Source of the DNA: Endoryza foliicola
GTDB taxonomy: Bacteria > Bacteroidota > Bacteroidia > Chitinophagales > Chitinophagaceae
Length of the DNA: 64,000 bases
Direction: 5' to 3'
Assembly: GCA_965226965.1 (NCBI GenBank)
Contig: OZ245715.1
Coordinates: forward strand, 2,170,001 to 2,234,000
Below are positions 43,293 to 52,190 of this stretch, in pieces. How positions within the stretch are numbered: position 1 is the first letter of the stretch; each line of letters opens with the position of its first letter. The notes under the pieces were generated by a model. That model saw only the letters and a program-made list of their open reading frames with translations, was not told the origin of the DNA and did not search any database. Position numbers and translations under genes: made by a program.

Positions 43293-45170
43293 ATGACTAG
43301 ACTGTACGCCCTGGCATTTTGCCTACTCCCCTTTTTGGCTCAAGCTCAAGCTAAAAAGCCCCTTCCCGTAGATTCTAAAATCGAAAAAGTTACTGTTTTC
43401 CTGAAAGGTGCCGTTATTGAACGCAGCGCCAAACCGGTGTTAACTGCGGGAACTTCAACCATTGTTATAGGGGGTTTGTCGCCCAAAGTCGACAAACAAA
43501 GCATTCAAGTAAAAGCCGATCAAAAGATCACCATTCTTTCCGTAGTACATCAATTGAATTTTCTTAAGGAACAAGAAGCTCGCGAAGAAATTACCGCTAT
43601 TGAAACACAGAAAAAAGCGATTCAAGAAAAGATGCAGTTGACCATTACTCAAACCAATGTTTTCAAACAAGAGGAAAGCTTGATCATCAAGAATCAGCAA
43701 ATCAAAGGAGAACAATCCACTTTAAAGGCAACGGAATTAAAGGAAGCGGCCGATTTTCAGCGTCAACGACTCACTGAAATCTATACAAAACTCAGTGAAT
43801 TGGAAAGAGAGCAACAAAGCTATCTTCAACAGTCTGCCAAACTAGATGCGCAACTAAATGCTGTGAACGACAAAAAGAACAAAGCCACCAGCGAAGTGCT
43901 TATCACCATCCAAACAAAAGAACCCATTAGTTCACCGCTCACCCTTACCTATTTGGTGAAAGAAGCTTCCTGGTATCCCACGTATGATATTCGACTCACC
44001 GATATAGCCCACCCACTCGATTTCAACTACAAAGCCAATATTAGTCAAAACAGTGGCGAAGATTGGAAAGAAGTGAAACTCTTGTTATCCACCGGCAATC
44101 CCAGTGAAGACGGCACCAAGCCCTCCCTACTGCCTTGGTATTTGAGATACAGCGCACCGGTACCAGTAGGAATGATCCTACCCAATAATGGATCCATGAG
44201 CAATACCTCTTATGGAAGAATAACGGATGAAACGGGAATGCCAATTATTGGCGCAACTGTATCAATCAAAGGAACTAAAATAGCCACCTCTACTAACAAA
44301 GATGGATTCTATTATTTGCAAAACAGTGATCCAAATGCTACCCTAATTGTAAGTTTTGTCGGCTTTGAAACAGCAGAAATCAAAGCCGGATCAAGTATGA
44401 CAACTTTGGCATTGTCGATGTCAGCAAGCAGATTAGACGAAGTAGTAGTCATAGGCTATTCGTCTTCCGGAAACAGTGATGGATCATCTTATTCCAACAA
44501 CTATTCTGAAGTGAAAAGGAAGAAAACTCCATCAGCGGTCAGCACAACACTTCTTTACCAACCTACATCAACCGTTTACGAAATTTCACAACCCTATTCT
44601 GTTCCCAACGATGGCAAACAATATACGGTTGACATCGATGCCTTTGATATTGACGCACAATATGAATACTACGCGGCGCCAAAAATAGAATCGGCTGCAT
44701 TTTTAACAGCTAGAATCATCAATTGGCAAGAATTGAACTTGTTACCGGGCGAAGCCAGCTTGTATGTAGAAGGAACTTTTATAGGGAAATCTTTCTTGGA
44801 TCTTTTTAACGCAAGCGACACACTCAGCTTAAGTTTGGGAAGAGACAAAGGCGTTCAAGTAAAAAGAACCTTACTGAAAGAAAGCAGTCAAAAACGTTTT
44901 CTCGGCTCCAATAAAATTGACAGCAGGACCTATGAAATAATGGTTCGCAATAACAAGAACGTAGCTATTAATATTGTGGTGGAAGATCAATTCCCAATCA
45001 GCCCTTCCAAAGAAATAGAAGTAGACAACACCAAAGCCACCGAAGCTGAGAAAGACAATGACACGCAAAAACTCACATGGCGTATGACCCTTGCTCCGAA
45101 AGAAGATAAAAAGCAAACCTTGAGTTATACGGTGAAATATCCGAAGGAGAAGAATGTGAGAATCGACTGA
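43293..45170 (+). CDS. DUF4139/MuiA family exported protein with inserted carboxypeptidase-like domain
   Basis: A 625-residue protein. Signal peptide (1-19), then the DUF4140 N-terminal domain (KIEKVTVFLKGAVIERSA), a long coiled coil (about 85-205) and the DUF4139 beta domain (LTYLVKEASWYPTYDIRLTD through LSYTVKYPKEKNVRID). Between about residues 307 and 395 the DUF4139 region is interrupted by a carboxypeptidase-like regulatory domain (GRITDETGMPIIGATVSIKG) and a SusC-type LDEVVVIGYSSSG. The family is called mucoidy inhibitor A after one member; its biochemical role is unknown. The inserted domain is usually found before TonB-dependent barrels, so its presence here is notable. Confidence 0.85.
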   Translation: MTRLYALAFCLLPFLAQAQAKKPLPVDSKIEKVTVFLKGAVIERSAKPVLTAGTSTIVIGGLSPKVDKQSIQVKADQKITILSVVHQLNFLKEQEAREEITAIETQKKAIQEKMQLTITQTNVFKQEESLIIKNQQIKGEQSTLKATELKEAADFQRQRLTEIYTKLSELEREQQSYLQQSAKLDAQLNAVNDKKNKATSEVLITIQTKEPISSPLTLTYLVKEASWYPTYDIRLTDIAHPLDFNYKANISQNSGEDWKEVKLLLSTGNPSEDGTKPSLLPWYLRYSAPVPVGMILPNNGSMSNTSYGRITDETGMPIIGATVSIKGTKIATSTNKDGFYYLQNSDPNATLIVSFVGFETAEIKAGSSMTTLALSMSASRLDEVVVIGYSSSGNSDGSSYSNNYSEVKRKKTPSAVSTTLLYQPTSTVYEISQPYSVPNDGKQYTVDIDAFDIDAQYEYYAAPKIESAAFLTARIINWQELNLLPGEASLYVEGTFIGKSFLDLFNASDTLSLSLGRDKGVQVKRTLLKESSQKRFLGSNKIDSRTYEIMVRNNKNVAINIVVEDQFPISPSKEIEVDNTKATEAEKDNDTQKLTWRMTLAPKEDKKQTLSYTVKYPKEKNVRID

Positions 45171-45171
45171 G

Positions 45172-45545
45172 AACAATTAATAATTAATAAGTAATAATTA
45201 ATAATGAAACAGCCGGCGAGATCAAGAAAGAAAAGGAAGAAGAACAGGGGGAATACAGGAACGAGGATGAGAGGAGACGAGGAACGAGGAAATACAGAGA
45301 AGGAAGAGAAGGAAGAGGGGGAAGAACAGGGGGATTACAGGAACGAGGATGAGAGGAGACGAGGAACGAGGAAATACAGAGAAGGAAGAGGAGGAAGAAC
45401 AGGGGGAATACAGGAACAAGGAAAGGCAGTGACACTGCCCGCGCTGCGAAAACGCTGCGGGCTTGTCCTGAGCGGTCCCTGAGCTTGTCGAAGGGCGGGC
45501 CGGAGGCACAGTCGAAGGACGCTGCGCCGCCGCGGTGAAATAGGA
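45172..45545 (+). repeat. Mosaic repeat, order A-B-B-C-D-C
   Basis: The A module (TTAATAATGAAACAGCCGGC) follows the MuiA stop, then GAGATCAAGAAAGAAAAGG, two tandem B units of about 105 bp (each with GGAACGAGGATGAGAGGAGA and GAGGAAATACAGAGAAGG), and a C module split by a D unit at 45462-45519. It is the most complete copy in the window. Open frames across it on both strands are low-complexity artefacts. Confidence 0.88.
45462..45519 (+). repeat. 58-bp D unit nested inside module C (copy 2)
   Basis: CTTGTCCTGAGCGG ... CAGTCGAAGGA, exactly 58 bp, flanked by GCTGCGGG and CGCTGCGCCGCC. It differs from copy 1 at a few positions (GGTCCC, CCGGAGGC). Confidence 0.85.
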
Positions 45546-45623
45546 GAGAGGACGTAGGATAAAGTATGGAGGATATACAGTGGTTCGAGGATTCAGTAGA
45601 AAAGGAAACCGCAATTTCAGCCA

Positions 45624-45653
45624 CAAAAAAGTCCCGGCCGAAGGCCGGGACTT
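45624..45653 (-). terminator. Intrinsic terminator of sucC
   Basis: An 11-bp stem AAGTCCCGGCC / GGCCGGGACTT with a three-base loop. On the minus strand it ends in a run of T, 41 bp after the sucC stop. Confidence 0.9.
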
Positions 45654-45693
45654 ATATAACTTAATAACTTAAAAACTTAAAACTCACAACTCC

Positions 45694-46905
45694 CTATGCT
45701 ACTGCCTTATTCACTAAAGCAGCTGCTTCGCTCAACAAGATAGCGCTTTGAACTTTCAAGCCGCTTTCTTCGATGAGTTTTTTAGCTTCCTCAGCATTGG
45801 TTCCTTGCAAACGAACGATGATGGGAACAGGGATATCGCCGATAGATTTGTAAGCATCGATAACCCCTTGTGCAACACGGTCGCAACGAACAATACCACC
45901 GAAGATATTGATGAGGATCGCCTTTACTTTAGGGTCTTTTAAAATGATGCGGAAACCGGCTTCTACAGTAGTTGCGTTAGCAGTACCACCTACGTCTAGG
46001 AAGTTCGCAGGCTCACCACCACTCAGTTTGATCATATCCATGGTAGCCATTGCCAAACCGGCACCGTTTACCATACAACCCACGTTACCATCGAGTTTTA
46101 CGAAGTTGAGGTTGAATTTACCGGCTTCTACTTCAGTAGGATCTTCTTCAGTAATATCGCGGAGTTCAGCGAGGTCGGCATGACGAATGAGGGCGTTGTC
46201 GTCCAAATTCATTTTACAGTCAACCGCAATGATTTTTTCGTCACTTGTTTTGAAGAGAGGGTTGATTTCAAGCATTGCGCAATCCAAACCAACATATGCA
46301 TTGTACAAATTGGTTACGAATTTCACGCAGTTCTTGAAAGCTTCGCCGCTCAAACCGAGGTTGAAAGCGATTTTACGCGCTTGGAACCCTTGAAGCGGGC
46401 CACCGGGGTGTACCCACTCTTTGAAGATTTTTTCAGGAGTATCATGAGCTACATCTTCGATATTCATACCACCCTCAGTGCTGTACATGATCACATTCTG
46501 ACCTTTTGAGCGATCGAGGAGGATTGATAAATAGAATTCTTTTACGTCGTTGGGGCCAGGATAGTAAACGTCTTGAGCTACCAATACTTTGTTTACCAAT
46601 TTACCTGCGGGACCTGTTTGGATGGTCACCAAAGTGCCACCTAAGATATTACCTGCAATGCGTTTGATATCATCGGCTGATTTACCTACGGCAACCCCGC
46701 GCTGATCGGTACCTTGGATGGTTCCTTTACCGCGACCACCGGCATGGATCTGAGCCTTTACTACCGCAAAATTGTTGTTGTATTTCGCCTTCAAATCTTC
46801 GTAAGCTGCTACTGCTTTGTCGGCAGAGTCTACAGGTACACCTTCTTGAACGGGAACATTGTATTTCTTGAGTAATTCCTTAGCCTGATATTCGTGCAGG
46901 TTCAT
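45694..46905 (-). CDS. sucC: Succinate-CoA ligase (ADP-forming) beta subunit
   Basis: A 403-residue TCA-cycle enzyme subunit. The N-terminus MNLHEYQAKELLKKYNVPV and KAQIHAGGRGKG belong to the ATP-grasp domain; LEINPLFKT and DCKMNLDDNA carry the Mg-binding residues; MVNGAGLAMATMDMIKLSGG and INIFGGIVRCD are in the C-terminal CoA-ligase domain. The alpha subunit gene sucD is not adjacent, unlike in proteobacteria, which is usual in this phylum. It has its own terminator. Confidence 0.97.
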   Translation of the reverse strand: MNLHEYQAKELLKKYNVPVQEGVPVDSADKAVAAYEDLKAKYNNNFAVVKAQIHAGGRGKGTIQGTDQRGVAVGKSADDIKRIAGNILGGTLVTIQTGPAGKLVNKVLVAQDVYYPGPNDVKEFYLSILLDRSKGQNVIMYSTEGGMNIEDVAHDTPEKIFKEWVHPGGPLQGFQARKIAFNLGLSGEAFKNCVKFVTNLYNAYVGLDCAMLEINPLFKTSDEKIIAVDCKMNLDDNALIRHADLAELRDITEEDPTEVEAGKFNLNFVKLDGNVGCMVNGAGLAMATMDMIKLSGGEPANFLDVGGTANATTVEAGFRIILKDPKVKAILINIFGGIVRCDRVAQGVIDAYKSIGDIPVPIIVRLQGTNAEEAKKLIEESGLKVQSAILLSEAAALVNKAVA

Positions 46906-46944
46906 AGTTAATTGTGTTTGTGCGAAATTACTATGATTTGGGCA

Positions 46945-47222
46945 AAATAAAAATAGGAAAATAGGAAGCGAGGAACGAGGAAATACTGAGAAAGAACAGG
47001 TAGAGGAACAGGGGGAGTATAGGAAGGAGGAGGGAAGATGGAGGAGACGAGGAGAAACTAATTAATAATTAACAAGTAATAATTAATAATGGAACAGCAG
47101 CGAAGCAGGAGCGAGGAAGAGAGGAGACGAGGAACGAGGAAATACAGAACCACGGGGACTCGGAGGCACGGGGAGTCGCTGCGTTATCGCTGCGACCGCT
47201 GCGCCGCCGCGGTGAAATAAGA
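46945..47222 (+). repeat. Mosaic repeat, order B-A-B-C (no D insert)
   Basis: A short B-type stretch (GAGGAACGAGGAAATACTGAG) comes first, then an A module (AACAAGTAATAATTAATAATG), a type II junction (GAACAGCAGCGAAGCAGGAG, shared with 53068), B units, and a C module in the empty form (TCGCTGCGACCGCTGCGCC). It lies between the divergent sucC and bshB1 genes. Confidence 0.82.
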
Positions 47223-47300
47223 GGGAATACAGGATACAAGGGGGATGCAAATCCCTCAGGTTCTTTACCAACTTTGCTGTGAACTAATTTTAATTCCACC

Positions 47301-47308
47301 TATTTTTG
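47301..47308 (+). promoter_or_regulatory. -7 promoter element TATTTTTG, 4 bp from the bshB1 ATG
   Basis: A perfect TAnnTTTG followed by CTTC and ATG 47313, the same geometry as at bioA. A TTTG at 47273-47276 could be the -33 element. Transcription would start at or next to the ATG. Confidence 0.6.
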
Positions 47309-47312
47309 CTTC

Positions 47313-48050
47313 ATGAAACTAGACGTCCTCGCTATCGGCGTGCACCCCGATGATGTGGAGCTCGGATGCTCCGGATTATTGCTTATTGAAGCCAACCGTG
47401 GAATGAAAACCGGTATCCTCGATCTCACTCAAGGTGAGTTAGGAACCCGCGGTACCGTTGAAACAAGGTATGCAGAAGCTGCCGCCGCCGCAGCTATTTT
47501 AAAAGTGCTGGTTCGAGAAAATCTTAAAATGAGAGATGGTTTCTTCAAAAATGACGAAGAACACCAGTTATTATTAATAAAATACATACGTAAATACCAG
47601 CCTGAAGTAGTGATCGCCAATGTGTTGAAAGATCGTCACCCCGACCATGGTCGTGCCGGAAACATGATTGCCGATGCTTGTTTCTTATCGGGATTGGCAA
47701 AAATTGAGACTTTTAACGATGATGGAACTCCTCAGGAGAAATGGCGTCCTAAAATGGTATTGCATTATTTGCAAGACTGGTATCACGAACCCGATCTTAT
47801 TGTAGATATTAGTGATGTGTTTGAAGAGCGCATGAAATCGATTCAGGCTTATACTACACAATTCCATACTGCCGCATCTGATGGCACCGGTCCTCAAACT
47901 TATATATCGAGTCCCGATTTCTTAGACAGTGTGATTGCTCGTTCGCGTATGCTGGGCAAGCGTATTGGAGTAAAATATGGGGAAGGATTTATTACAGAAA
48001 AGAAAATTGGCATTAAGAATTTGGATTCTTTGGTATTGGTGGAAACTTAG
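47313..48050 (+). CDS. bshB1: Bacillithiol biosynthesis deacetylase BshB1
   Basis: A 245-residue zinc-dependent LmbE-type deacetylase that removes acetyl from GlcNAc-malate in bacillithiol synthesis. The metal site is GVHPDDVELGCSG (His11, Asp14) with the later His in RHPDHGRAGNM. The segment LDLTQGELGTRGTVETRYAEA is specific to BshB1 and separates it from MshB. The length matches. No bshA or bshC is adjacent, as is common in Bacteroidota. Confidence 0.95.
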   Translation: MKLDVLAIGVHPDDVELGCSGLLLIEANRGMKTGILDLTQGELGTRGTVETRYAEAAAAAAILKVLVRENLKMRDGFFKNDEEHQLLLIKYIRKYQPEVVIANVLKDRHPDHGRAGNMIADACFLSGLAKIETFNDDGTPQEKWRPKMVLHYLQDWYHEPDLIVDISDVFEERMKSIQAYTTQFHTAASDGTGPQTYISSPDFLDSVIARSRMLGKRIGVKYGEGFITEKKIGIKNLDSLVLVET

Positions 48051-48416
48051 GAAGTTTTTGTTGAATTCCTGATTCTCGGTTCACTGCAACGTAGCGAAGA
48101 CGTCAAAGCCCTCCGTTGTACTCAGGGATCGTTCGCAGAACTAACACCTAAAACCAGGTAGCCGACCGTTTTAATTCTTAATTCTTAATTGGTCAACTGA
48201 TTTCAATCATCTTTCTTAAACAAACTGTGCACTATATTTGCATCTTCCTTATCTTTATAAAACACTTTAAAATCAGCTCTTTATAACATTCGTTAGTGTA
48301 ATCAACTAGAGTATGCTAATGATTTCACAAATCCCGCTAAGGACTTATGTTTTCAGCTGCTGCTGAAATACAATAGAGTACCTTTGCGTTTTATTTAAGT
48401 ATCATAAGTTAAATTA
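48051..48416. other. Intergenic region upstream of the desaturase gene
   Basis: Degenerate F-like and A-like remnants (GTTCACTGCAACGTAGCGAAG; TTTTAATTCTTAATTC) run to about 48190. Then comes AT-rich promoter DNA with two TAnnTTTG matches, TATATTTG at 48233-48240 and TACCTTTG at 48379-48386. No gene is seen. Confidence 0.5.
48379..48386 (+). promoter_or_regulatory. -7 promoter element TACCTTTG for the desaturase gene
   Basis: A perfect TAnnTTTG 30 bases before ATG 48417. A second match at 48233-48240 could drive a longer transcript. No exact -33 TTTG was found for this copy. Confidence 0.5.
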
Positions 48417-49484
48417 ATGTCTACAGTTAAGTTCGCCAATGTCCCTCATTCCTTCCACGCGGAATTGAAAAAACGTATCTCCAATTATTTTGAAGAAGTA
48501 GGAGCTTCTCAAACAGGAAATTACCAGTTGTTTTTGAAAGCCATTGTATTGATGATCGGCTTTGTGGCAGTATATGTGCATCTTGTGTTCTTCACTCCAA
48601 ATGTGTTCTTTCAAGTTGTTGAAAGCATCATCTTAGGAATTCTTGTTGCTGCCATCGGTTTCAATGTAATGCATGATGGAGCACACGGAAGTTTTAGCAA
48701 ATACAAGTGGGTGAATGTAATCGCCGCTTTTTCATTGAATATTTTAGGTGGTAACAGCTTTATGTGGAACGTAAAGCACAATGTGATTCACCACGCCTAT
48801 ACCAATGTTGATGGATTGGATGACGACATCGATATCCAACCTTGGATGCGCATGAGTTCTACTCAGCGTCGTTTGAAAATGCACAAATACCAACACTTGT
48901 ACTTCTGGTTATTGTATTCGTTGTTGTATGTGTTGTGGATTTTCGTACTCGATTATCAGAAGTACTTCAAAGGGAAAATTGGAAGTATGCCTTTGAAGAA
49001 AATGACCTTAAACGATCACCTCATTTTCTGGGGCTTCAAATTGTTCCATTTATTCCTCTTCGTTGGGTTACCCATTTATATGGTTGGATTTACGAGTTGG
49101 TTGATCAGCTTTTTGATTTTCACATTAGTTGCGGGATTCGTGCTTAGCATTGTGTTCCAATTGGCACACACTGTAGAGCATACATCGTTTCCTGTGCCCG
49201 ATGTAGAAACCAATAAGTTAGATGATGAGTGGGCAGTACACCAATTGAAAACAACTGCCAATTTCGCAACCAATAATAAATTAGTAAGTTGGTTTGTAGG
49301 AGGCTTGAATTTTCAAATTGAGCACCACTTGTTCCCTAAAATTTCGCACATACATTACCCTGCTATCAGCAAAATTATCAAGCAAGCTTGCCAGGAGTAT
49401 GGAATTGCATACATCGAATACCCTCGTGTTCGTTATGCAGTTGCTTCTCACGTAGCGTTTTTGAAGCAGATGGGAAGAGCGTGA
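48417..49484 (+). CDS. Membrane fatty acid desaturase (acyl-CoA/acyl-lipid type)
   Basis: A 355-residue membrane di-iron desaturase. The three histidine boxes are MHDGAHGSF (His86, His90), KHNVIHHAYTN (His121, His125, His126) and FQIEHHLFPKISHIHY (QIEHH at 300-304). The Gln-Ile-Glu-His-His form of the third box is typical of front-end or delta-type desaturases. Four membrane helices lie in two pairs (about 41-80 and 160-250). The enzyme would insert a double bond into membrane fatty acids; regiospecificity is not predictable. A strong terminator follows. Confidence 0.93.
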   Translation: MSTVKFANVPHSFHAELKKRISNYFEEVGASQTGNYQLFLKAIVLMIGFVAVYVHLVFFTPNVFFQVVESIILGILVAAIGFNVMHDGAHGSFSKYKWVNVIAAFSLNILGGNSFMWNVKHNVIHHAYTNVDGLDDDIDIQPWMRMSSTQRRLKMHKYQHLYFWLLYSLLYVLWIFVLDYQKYFKGKIGSMPLKKMTLNDHLIFWGFKLFHLFLFVGLPIYMVGFTSWLISFLIFTLVAGFVLSIVFQLAHTVEHTSFPVPDVETNKLDDEWAVHQLKTTANFATNNKLVSWFVGGLNFQIEHHLFPKISHIHYPAISKIIKQACQEYGIAYIEYPRVRYAVASHVAFLKQMGRA

Positions 49485-49485
49485 G

Positions 49486-49520
49486 ATAATTAATAATTAA
49501 TAGTTAAGAATTAATAATTG
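49486..49520 (+). repeat. Partial AT-rich A module after the desaturase stop
   Basis: AATTAATAATTAATAGTTAAG and TTAATAATTGG match the A module up to its GAAACAGCC end, where this copy passes into the desaturase terminator. Confidence 0.7.
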
Positions 49521-49521
49521 G

Positions 49522-49547
49522 ATCCCGGCTTAGGCCGGGATTTTTTT
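49522..49547 (+). terminator. Intrinsic terminator of the desaturase gene
   Basis: ATCCCGGC-TTAG-GCCGGGAT followed by seven T. Confidence 0.9.
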
Positions 49548-49606
49548 GTTACTAATGTGATATTTGTGTGTTTAATCACAGTTGCAGCAGGAGATATTGA
49601 ATCACG

Positions 49607-50275
49607 TTAGTTTTGGGAATCAGTTTTAAACTCCTCCAATTCTCTATAAAACTCCATGGCTTTTAATACCGATTTACCTCCGGAAGCGGCGATCATATTT
49701 CTGAACCATTTTTTGTCAAGGTTTTCAATAGTGTGGTTTTTATAGAGCCAGTAGGAGAGGTAGGTAAATCCCCCCGTCATTGCAATTTGAAAAATGAGAT
49801 AGCCGATACTTACTTCTTGAGGAAACCAACTGCTACTCAGATAGAAAGTAGTATAGAATGGGAATTGCAAGCACATGATTTTTGCGTGCTTTACAATGGA
49901 GAATTGCAATTTTGTAAGTTTAGATTGTATTTCAGCAATCGGTCCATTGTAATCGATTTCACTCGCCCAAGCCAAATGCTTAATATAATCATACAACGCC
50001 TTTAGGTTGATGAGAAAAATGGCCGTTACTGAAACAAGGAAATAAAGTTTGGTTGGACTGTAGTGAAGCATGCAGTAAAAAAGAACGATGCCCAATAGTC
50101 CAAGATAGAAAGCGGCAGCAATGATTCCTGTTAGCTTCAAGCGAATGAGCGACCGCATGGCTGCAGCCGCTTTTTGATTCGTGATTTCTCTTAAAAGTTT
50201 TTTATTTATAGCCAGAGACTGCTCTATTTTTTCGTAATGATTTTTCCAGAGTAATACAAAGTTTGTTTCTTCCAT
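49607..50275 (-). CDS. Membrane protein partner of an ECF sigma factor
   Basis: A 222-residue protein with a cytoplasmic N-terminal helix pair (1 to about 47) and four hydrophobic segments (about 50-68, 78-95, 137-152 and 158-175). It has no zinc-binding anti-sigma motif (HxxxCxxC) and no obvious enzyme domain. The gene lies 1 bp after the sigma factor stop, a position normally held by the anti-sigma factor, so it may sequester or sense for that sigma. This is inferred from position only. Confidence 0.75.
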   Translation of the reverse strand: MEETNFVLLWKNHYEKIEQSLAINKKLLREITNQKAAAAMRSLIRLKLTGIIAAAFYLGLLGIVLFYCMLHYSPTKLYFLVSVTAIFLINLKALYDYIKHLAWASEIDYNGPIAEIQSKLTKLQFSIVKHAKIMCLQFPFYTTFYLSSSWFPQEVSIGYLIFQIAMTGGFTYLSYWLYKNHTIENLDKKWFRNMIAASGGKSVLKAMEFYRELEEFKTDSQN

Positions 50276-50276
50276 A

Positions 50277-50780
50277 TTAAAAGGCGTTTATTCGTTCAAA
50301 TCGTTGTTTTAAGTGGTTTTTAAGTCGTCCTAATTTCGTTCCCACATTGGTTTCTGAAATACCTAGAATGTCTGCAATTTCTCGGTAGGGCTTGTCTTCT
50401 AAATAGAGCAATAGCAGCGCTTTGTCTAATTCTCTCAACTCATAAATGAATTGTTGTAGCAACTGGTATTGTTGACTCTGCTCGAAGTTTGGAGCTGTTA
50501 TAGGTGGCTCCACAAGAATCGGATCAATAGTGCTGATGTGTTTATTGCGAACTTTATCTTTTCTATAGTGGGTTATAGCGGTATTCAATGATATCCTATA
50601 AATCCAGGTGGAAAGCTTGAATTCAGGATTGTAGGTGGGGAAGCCTTGCCAAAGTCTTAAGACCATTTCCTGATACAAATCAGAACGGTCTTCCGCTTCT
50701 TTGCAATAGCTGTTGGCAATTTTGTAGAGAATACCTTTATGGTTTTCAATAAGTTCGATAAAAATGGAGTGTTGTTCCAT
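50277..50780 (-). CDS. ECF-type RNA polymerase sigma factor
   Basis: A 167-residue sigma-70 family protein of the extracytoplasmic-function class. Region 2 reads DLYQEMVLRLWQGFPTYN and STWIYRISLNTAITHYRKDK; region 4 is LLLYLEDKPYREIADILGISETNVGTKLGRLKNHLKQR. The ATG at 50780 is preferred over a TTG three codons upstream. It is followed directly by the membrane protein gene, with which it must be co-transcribed. Targets are unknown. Confidence 0.92.
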   Translation of the reverse strand: MEQHSIFIELIENHKGILYKIANSYCKEAEDRSDLYQEMVLRLWQGFPTYNPEFKLSTWIYRISLNTAITHYRKDKVRNKHISTIDPILVEPPITAPNFEQSQQYQLLQQFIYELRELDKALLLLYLEDKPYREIADILGISETNVGTKLGRLKNHLKQRFERINAF

Positions 50781-50921
50781 GCGTTTCAATCCTGATAAAT
50801 GTATGCCTGCTGAATTTCTGTTTGATAGTTATACGCACTCATGGCAGTTTTATCACAGTGGATCAAAAAAATCATGTATTGGAATACCCCTTTACAATTT
50901 CAGCAAGTATTCAGATGGGTG

Positions 50922-51584
50922 TTAATTCAGTGGCTTCACAAGCTCTATTTCTCCATTCACCAATTTAAATACTGCATTGATGATGGGTGCGTTTCCGTAA
51001 GATGGATCGTTCCAAGTTTTGGCATGTACATCAAGAAAGATCGCTCTGATTTCTTCTTCATCAAAAGAATTGGTAACCATCATACCTCTTCTTCTAGGTA
51101 TGGATACCATGAGATGATCGCCTCCCAATTTGTTTTGAAGGGCCCTCATGAATGGTTTATCTAGGATTTTTTCCGCACAAAAATCTTTGCCATCTATGAT
51201 ACAGACTTTTCCCGGAACCACTTCGTTTAAGGCTACTTCATAAGCAGCTAAATTTTGATAGGCACCTGAAATGGCTACTTGTATTTCTTCATTAGTGTTA
51301 AAATCAGTTCCATTTAAAAAGACAAAATTTTGAGGAGCATCGTATCCGAAGCCAATTACCAAAAGCGGGTTTTCAGCATTCCCTACTAATACTTGACAAA
51401 TGGCGCCGGCTTTAATTCCTATCCAATCTCCGGGTTTGAGTATTGGATATACTTTCAATTTGCCCGACTTTACGCTTTCAATGTCTGCATTGATTCCGGC
51501 ATTTTGAGCCTTGTCTGTAATAGGAGTGAGCTCAGGATCAGGAGTAGATTTGTTGGAGCCAAAAAGTTTCTTAAGAAAGCTCAT
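50922..51584 (-). CDS. Hypothetical protein, 220 aa (DUF1444-like impression)
   Basis: A soluble protein with two parts: an N-terminal stretch after a Lys-rich start (MSFLKKLFGSNKSTPDPE) and a C-terminal half containing DHLMVSIPRRRGMMVTNSFDEEE and a basic IPRRRG turn. The C-terminal part loosely recalls DUF1444/YtpQ proteins, but I cannot confirm this. There is no signal peptide or membrane helix. It starts 57 bp after the stop of the upstream 127-residue membrane protein gene on the same strand. Function unknown. Confidence 0.7.
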   Translation of the reverse strand: MSFLKKLFGSNKSTPDPELTPITDKAQNAGINADIESVKSGKLKVYPILKPGDWIGIKAGAICQVLVGNAENPLLVIGFGYDAPQNFVFLNGTDFNTNEEIQVAISGAYQNLAAYEVALNEVVPGKVCIIDGKDFCAEKILDKPFMRALQNKLGGDHLMVSIPRRRGMMVTNSFDEEEIRAIFLDVHAKTWNDPSYGNAPIINAVFKLVNGEIELVKPLN

Positions 51585-51641
51585 AATAAGTCTATGATTG
51601 TTTCAAAGTATAATTTTTGTTTCAATGATAACCGGGCGCTT

Positions 51642-52025
51642 TTAAGCCTCCTTGATTTCTTCGCTCTTTTTGTGTGCATCTATACCTTTCTTCCCTTTTC
51701 TTAATGCCATCGTAAACTGAAACAAGGCAAGCAGTACATAAGTGATGGGTAAGGCTTTCTTTCCAACATGAAAAAACTCATAGGCTACTATTAGTGATAA
51801 GATACCCTCAATTACAAAGAATACCCCATCTACCCAGGGGAGTTTTTCTTCAATCTTTTGATGGAGTGCCGCGATCAAAAGGAATATTAGACCTGCTATA
51901 CCAAACAATAGGTAAGAGCCATGACCCGATTCGTACTTTTCATAGGCATGAATTAATATTACAATGCCGGCACCAATGTGTGCAAATTTTTTCCGCTTTT
52001 CTCGATTCTTGAAAAAGAAGGACAT
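51642..52025 (-). CDS. Small four-helix membrane protein, 127 aa
   Basis: Four hydrophobic segments (about 13-27, 37-54, 64-84 and 91-107) lie between basic ends (FFFKNREKRKKFAHIG at the start, RKGKKGIDAHKKSEE at the end). No family is recognised. The 57-bp spacing to the 220-residue hypothetical gene downstream suggests they share a transcript. Confidence 0.75.
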   Translation of the reverse strand: MSFFFKNREKRKKFAHIGAGIVILIHAYEKYESGHGSYLLFGIAGLIFLLIAALHQKIEEKLPWVDGVFFVIEGILSLIVAYEFFHVGKKALPITYVLLALFQFTMALRKGKKGIDAHKKSEEIKEA

Positions 52026-52190
52026 AGTAGCTTAATTAGTGTTGAAAAATACCGAATTCCCTAAAAGAAAGCGTGCTTTTTCTTTCACTAAATATATGTT
52101 ATTAAGGGGAAAGCGCAATAGCGCTCAAAACCAAAGGGGAATAATTGCCTTGATAAAATGAATTTTCACTCAAATGAAATACTTCGAGAT

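Noticed and set aside
45184..45626. Three overlapping frames of 90-146 codons after the MuiA gene
   Set aside because: Again translations of the A-B-C-D mosaic; the same peptides arise from every copy of the repeat.
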